From RGIG7179 sp051893555 (lineage in GTDB: Bacteria > Bacillota > Clostridia > Peptostreptococcales > Anaerovoracaceae), in NCBI GenBank assembly GCA_051893555.1, contig JBJFHL010000065.1, forward strand, positions 1 to 7,183: a stretch of DNA of 7,183 nt, in the 5' to 3' direction. The stretch's first letter is position 1, and every line of letters begins with the position of its first letter. The notes under the pieces are model-generated. The model had not been told where the DNA came from, searched no databases, and saw nothing but the letters and a program-made list of their open reading frames with translations. The position numbers and the translations under genes were made by a program. Shown piece after piece: positions 6,912 to 7,183 of the stretch.

Positions 6912-7183
6912 TTATTTAATTCCGGCGATTGCCTTGGCCAGTTCTTTCTTTCCTTCGATGTTGCCCTGTCTCTGGATCATGATTCTCTGGGCCTGCGGAG
7001 ATCCTGCGCCATGCATGGATTCCGTTCTGTAGCCTACTGCAGATGCACCCAGACAGATGTTTTCCAGGAATCTTAAGACTCTCATTCTGTTTTCCGTGCT
7101 GTATTTGCCGTTTCCTACGAAGAACTTATTGCATACCTCACCGATGGTTTCTCCGTTTCTGCCGACTACCAGGTCGCTCTTGA
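6912..7183 (-). CDS. abfD: 4-hydroxybutyryl-CoA dehydratase / vinylacetyl-CoA delta-isomerase, C-terminal part (5' end outside window)
   Basis: Read from the minus strand, the last 89 codons before a TAA form an open frame that continues past the right edge. The segment YRTESMHGAGSPQAQRIMIQ (51-70 of the visible part) followed by RQGNIEGKKELAKAIAGIK is the characteristic C-terminus of AbfD-type dehydratases of the 4-hydroxyphenylacetate 3-hydroxylase/HpaB superfamily. The full enzyme is about 490 residues and dehydrates 4-hydroxybutyryl-CoA to crotonyl-CoA via vinylacetyl-CoA, using FAD and a [4Fe-4S] cluster. The cluster ligands (three Cys, one His) lie in the missing part, so catalytic competence cannot be checked here. 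The downstream abfT and 4hbD genes strongly support the assignment. Confidence 0.9.
   Translation of the reverse strand, partial: KSDLVVGRNGETIGEVCNKFFVGNGKYSTENRMRVLRFLENICLGASAVGYRTESMHGAGSPQAQRIMIQRQGNIEGKKELAKAIAGIK

Noticed and set aside
5560..7032. Long open frames on the plus strand opposite abfT and abfD (two open stretches in one frame separated by a single stop)
   Set aside because: They lie fully antisense to well-supported conserved genes, show no recognisable domains, and are Cys/His/Phe-rich as expected for an antisense shadow of coding sequence.

Overview
The window is a compact block of genes, all on the minus strand, so it is read from high to low coordinates. Gene content and style (purine-rich Shine-Dalgarno sites, short gaps, moderate GC) suggest an anaerobic, butyrate-forming Clostridia-type Bacillota. 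The best-matched known relatives of the right-hand genes are the 4-hydroxybutyrate enzymes of Clostridium aminobutyricum and C. kluyveri. The organism is inferred from gene families, not from a marker gene.

Right part (about 4441-7183): a 4-hydroxybutyrate fermentation operon. In order of transcription it holds the C-terminal end of 4-hydroxybutyryl-CoA dehydratase/vinylacetyl-CoA isomerase (abfD, cut by the window edge), a complete 4-hydroxybutyrate CoA-transferase (abfT) and a complete iron-type 4-hydroxybutyrate dehydrogenase (4hbD). The gaps are 17 and 15 nt, each with a good ribosome binding site. Together the three convert succinate semialdehyde to 4-hydroxybutyrate, to 4-hydroxybutyryl-CoA, and then to vinylacetyl-/crotonyl-CoA on the way to butyrate.

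Boundary (about 4299-4440): a non-coding gap of about 140 nt. It holds a strong 34-nt hairpin with a GAAA tetraloop on the transcribed strand, a candidate terminator or attenuator between the two blocks.

Left part (58-4298): a lipoate cassette. In order of transcription it holds a divergent lipoate-protein-ligase-family protein, an 80-residue free-standing lipoyl domain, lipoyl synthase (lipA), and two tandem lipoate-protein ligases (lplA type). Gaps are 76, 17, -4 (ATGA overlap) and 48 nt, so it is probably one operon. No E1, catalytic E2 or E3 of a 2-oxoacid dehydrogenase complex, and no glycine cleavage protein, is present here.

The most notable point is this self-contained set: a lone carrier domain, the enzyme that inserts sulfur into it, and three acyl-attaching paralogs. 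One paralog has lost key ligase motifs and carries a cysteine at that site. The last 57 nt on the left (1-57) show no gene and no clear terminator.
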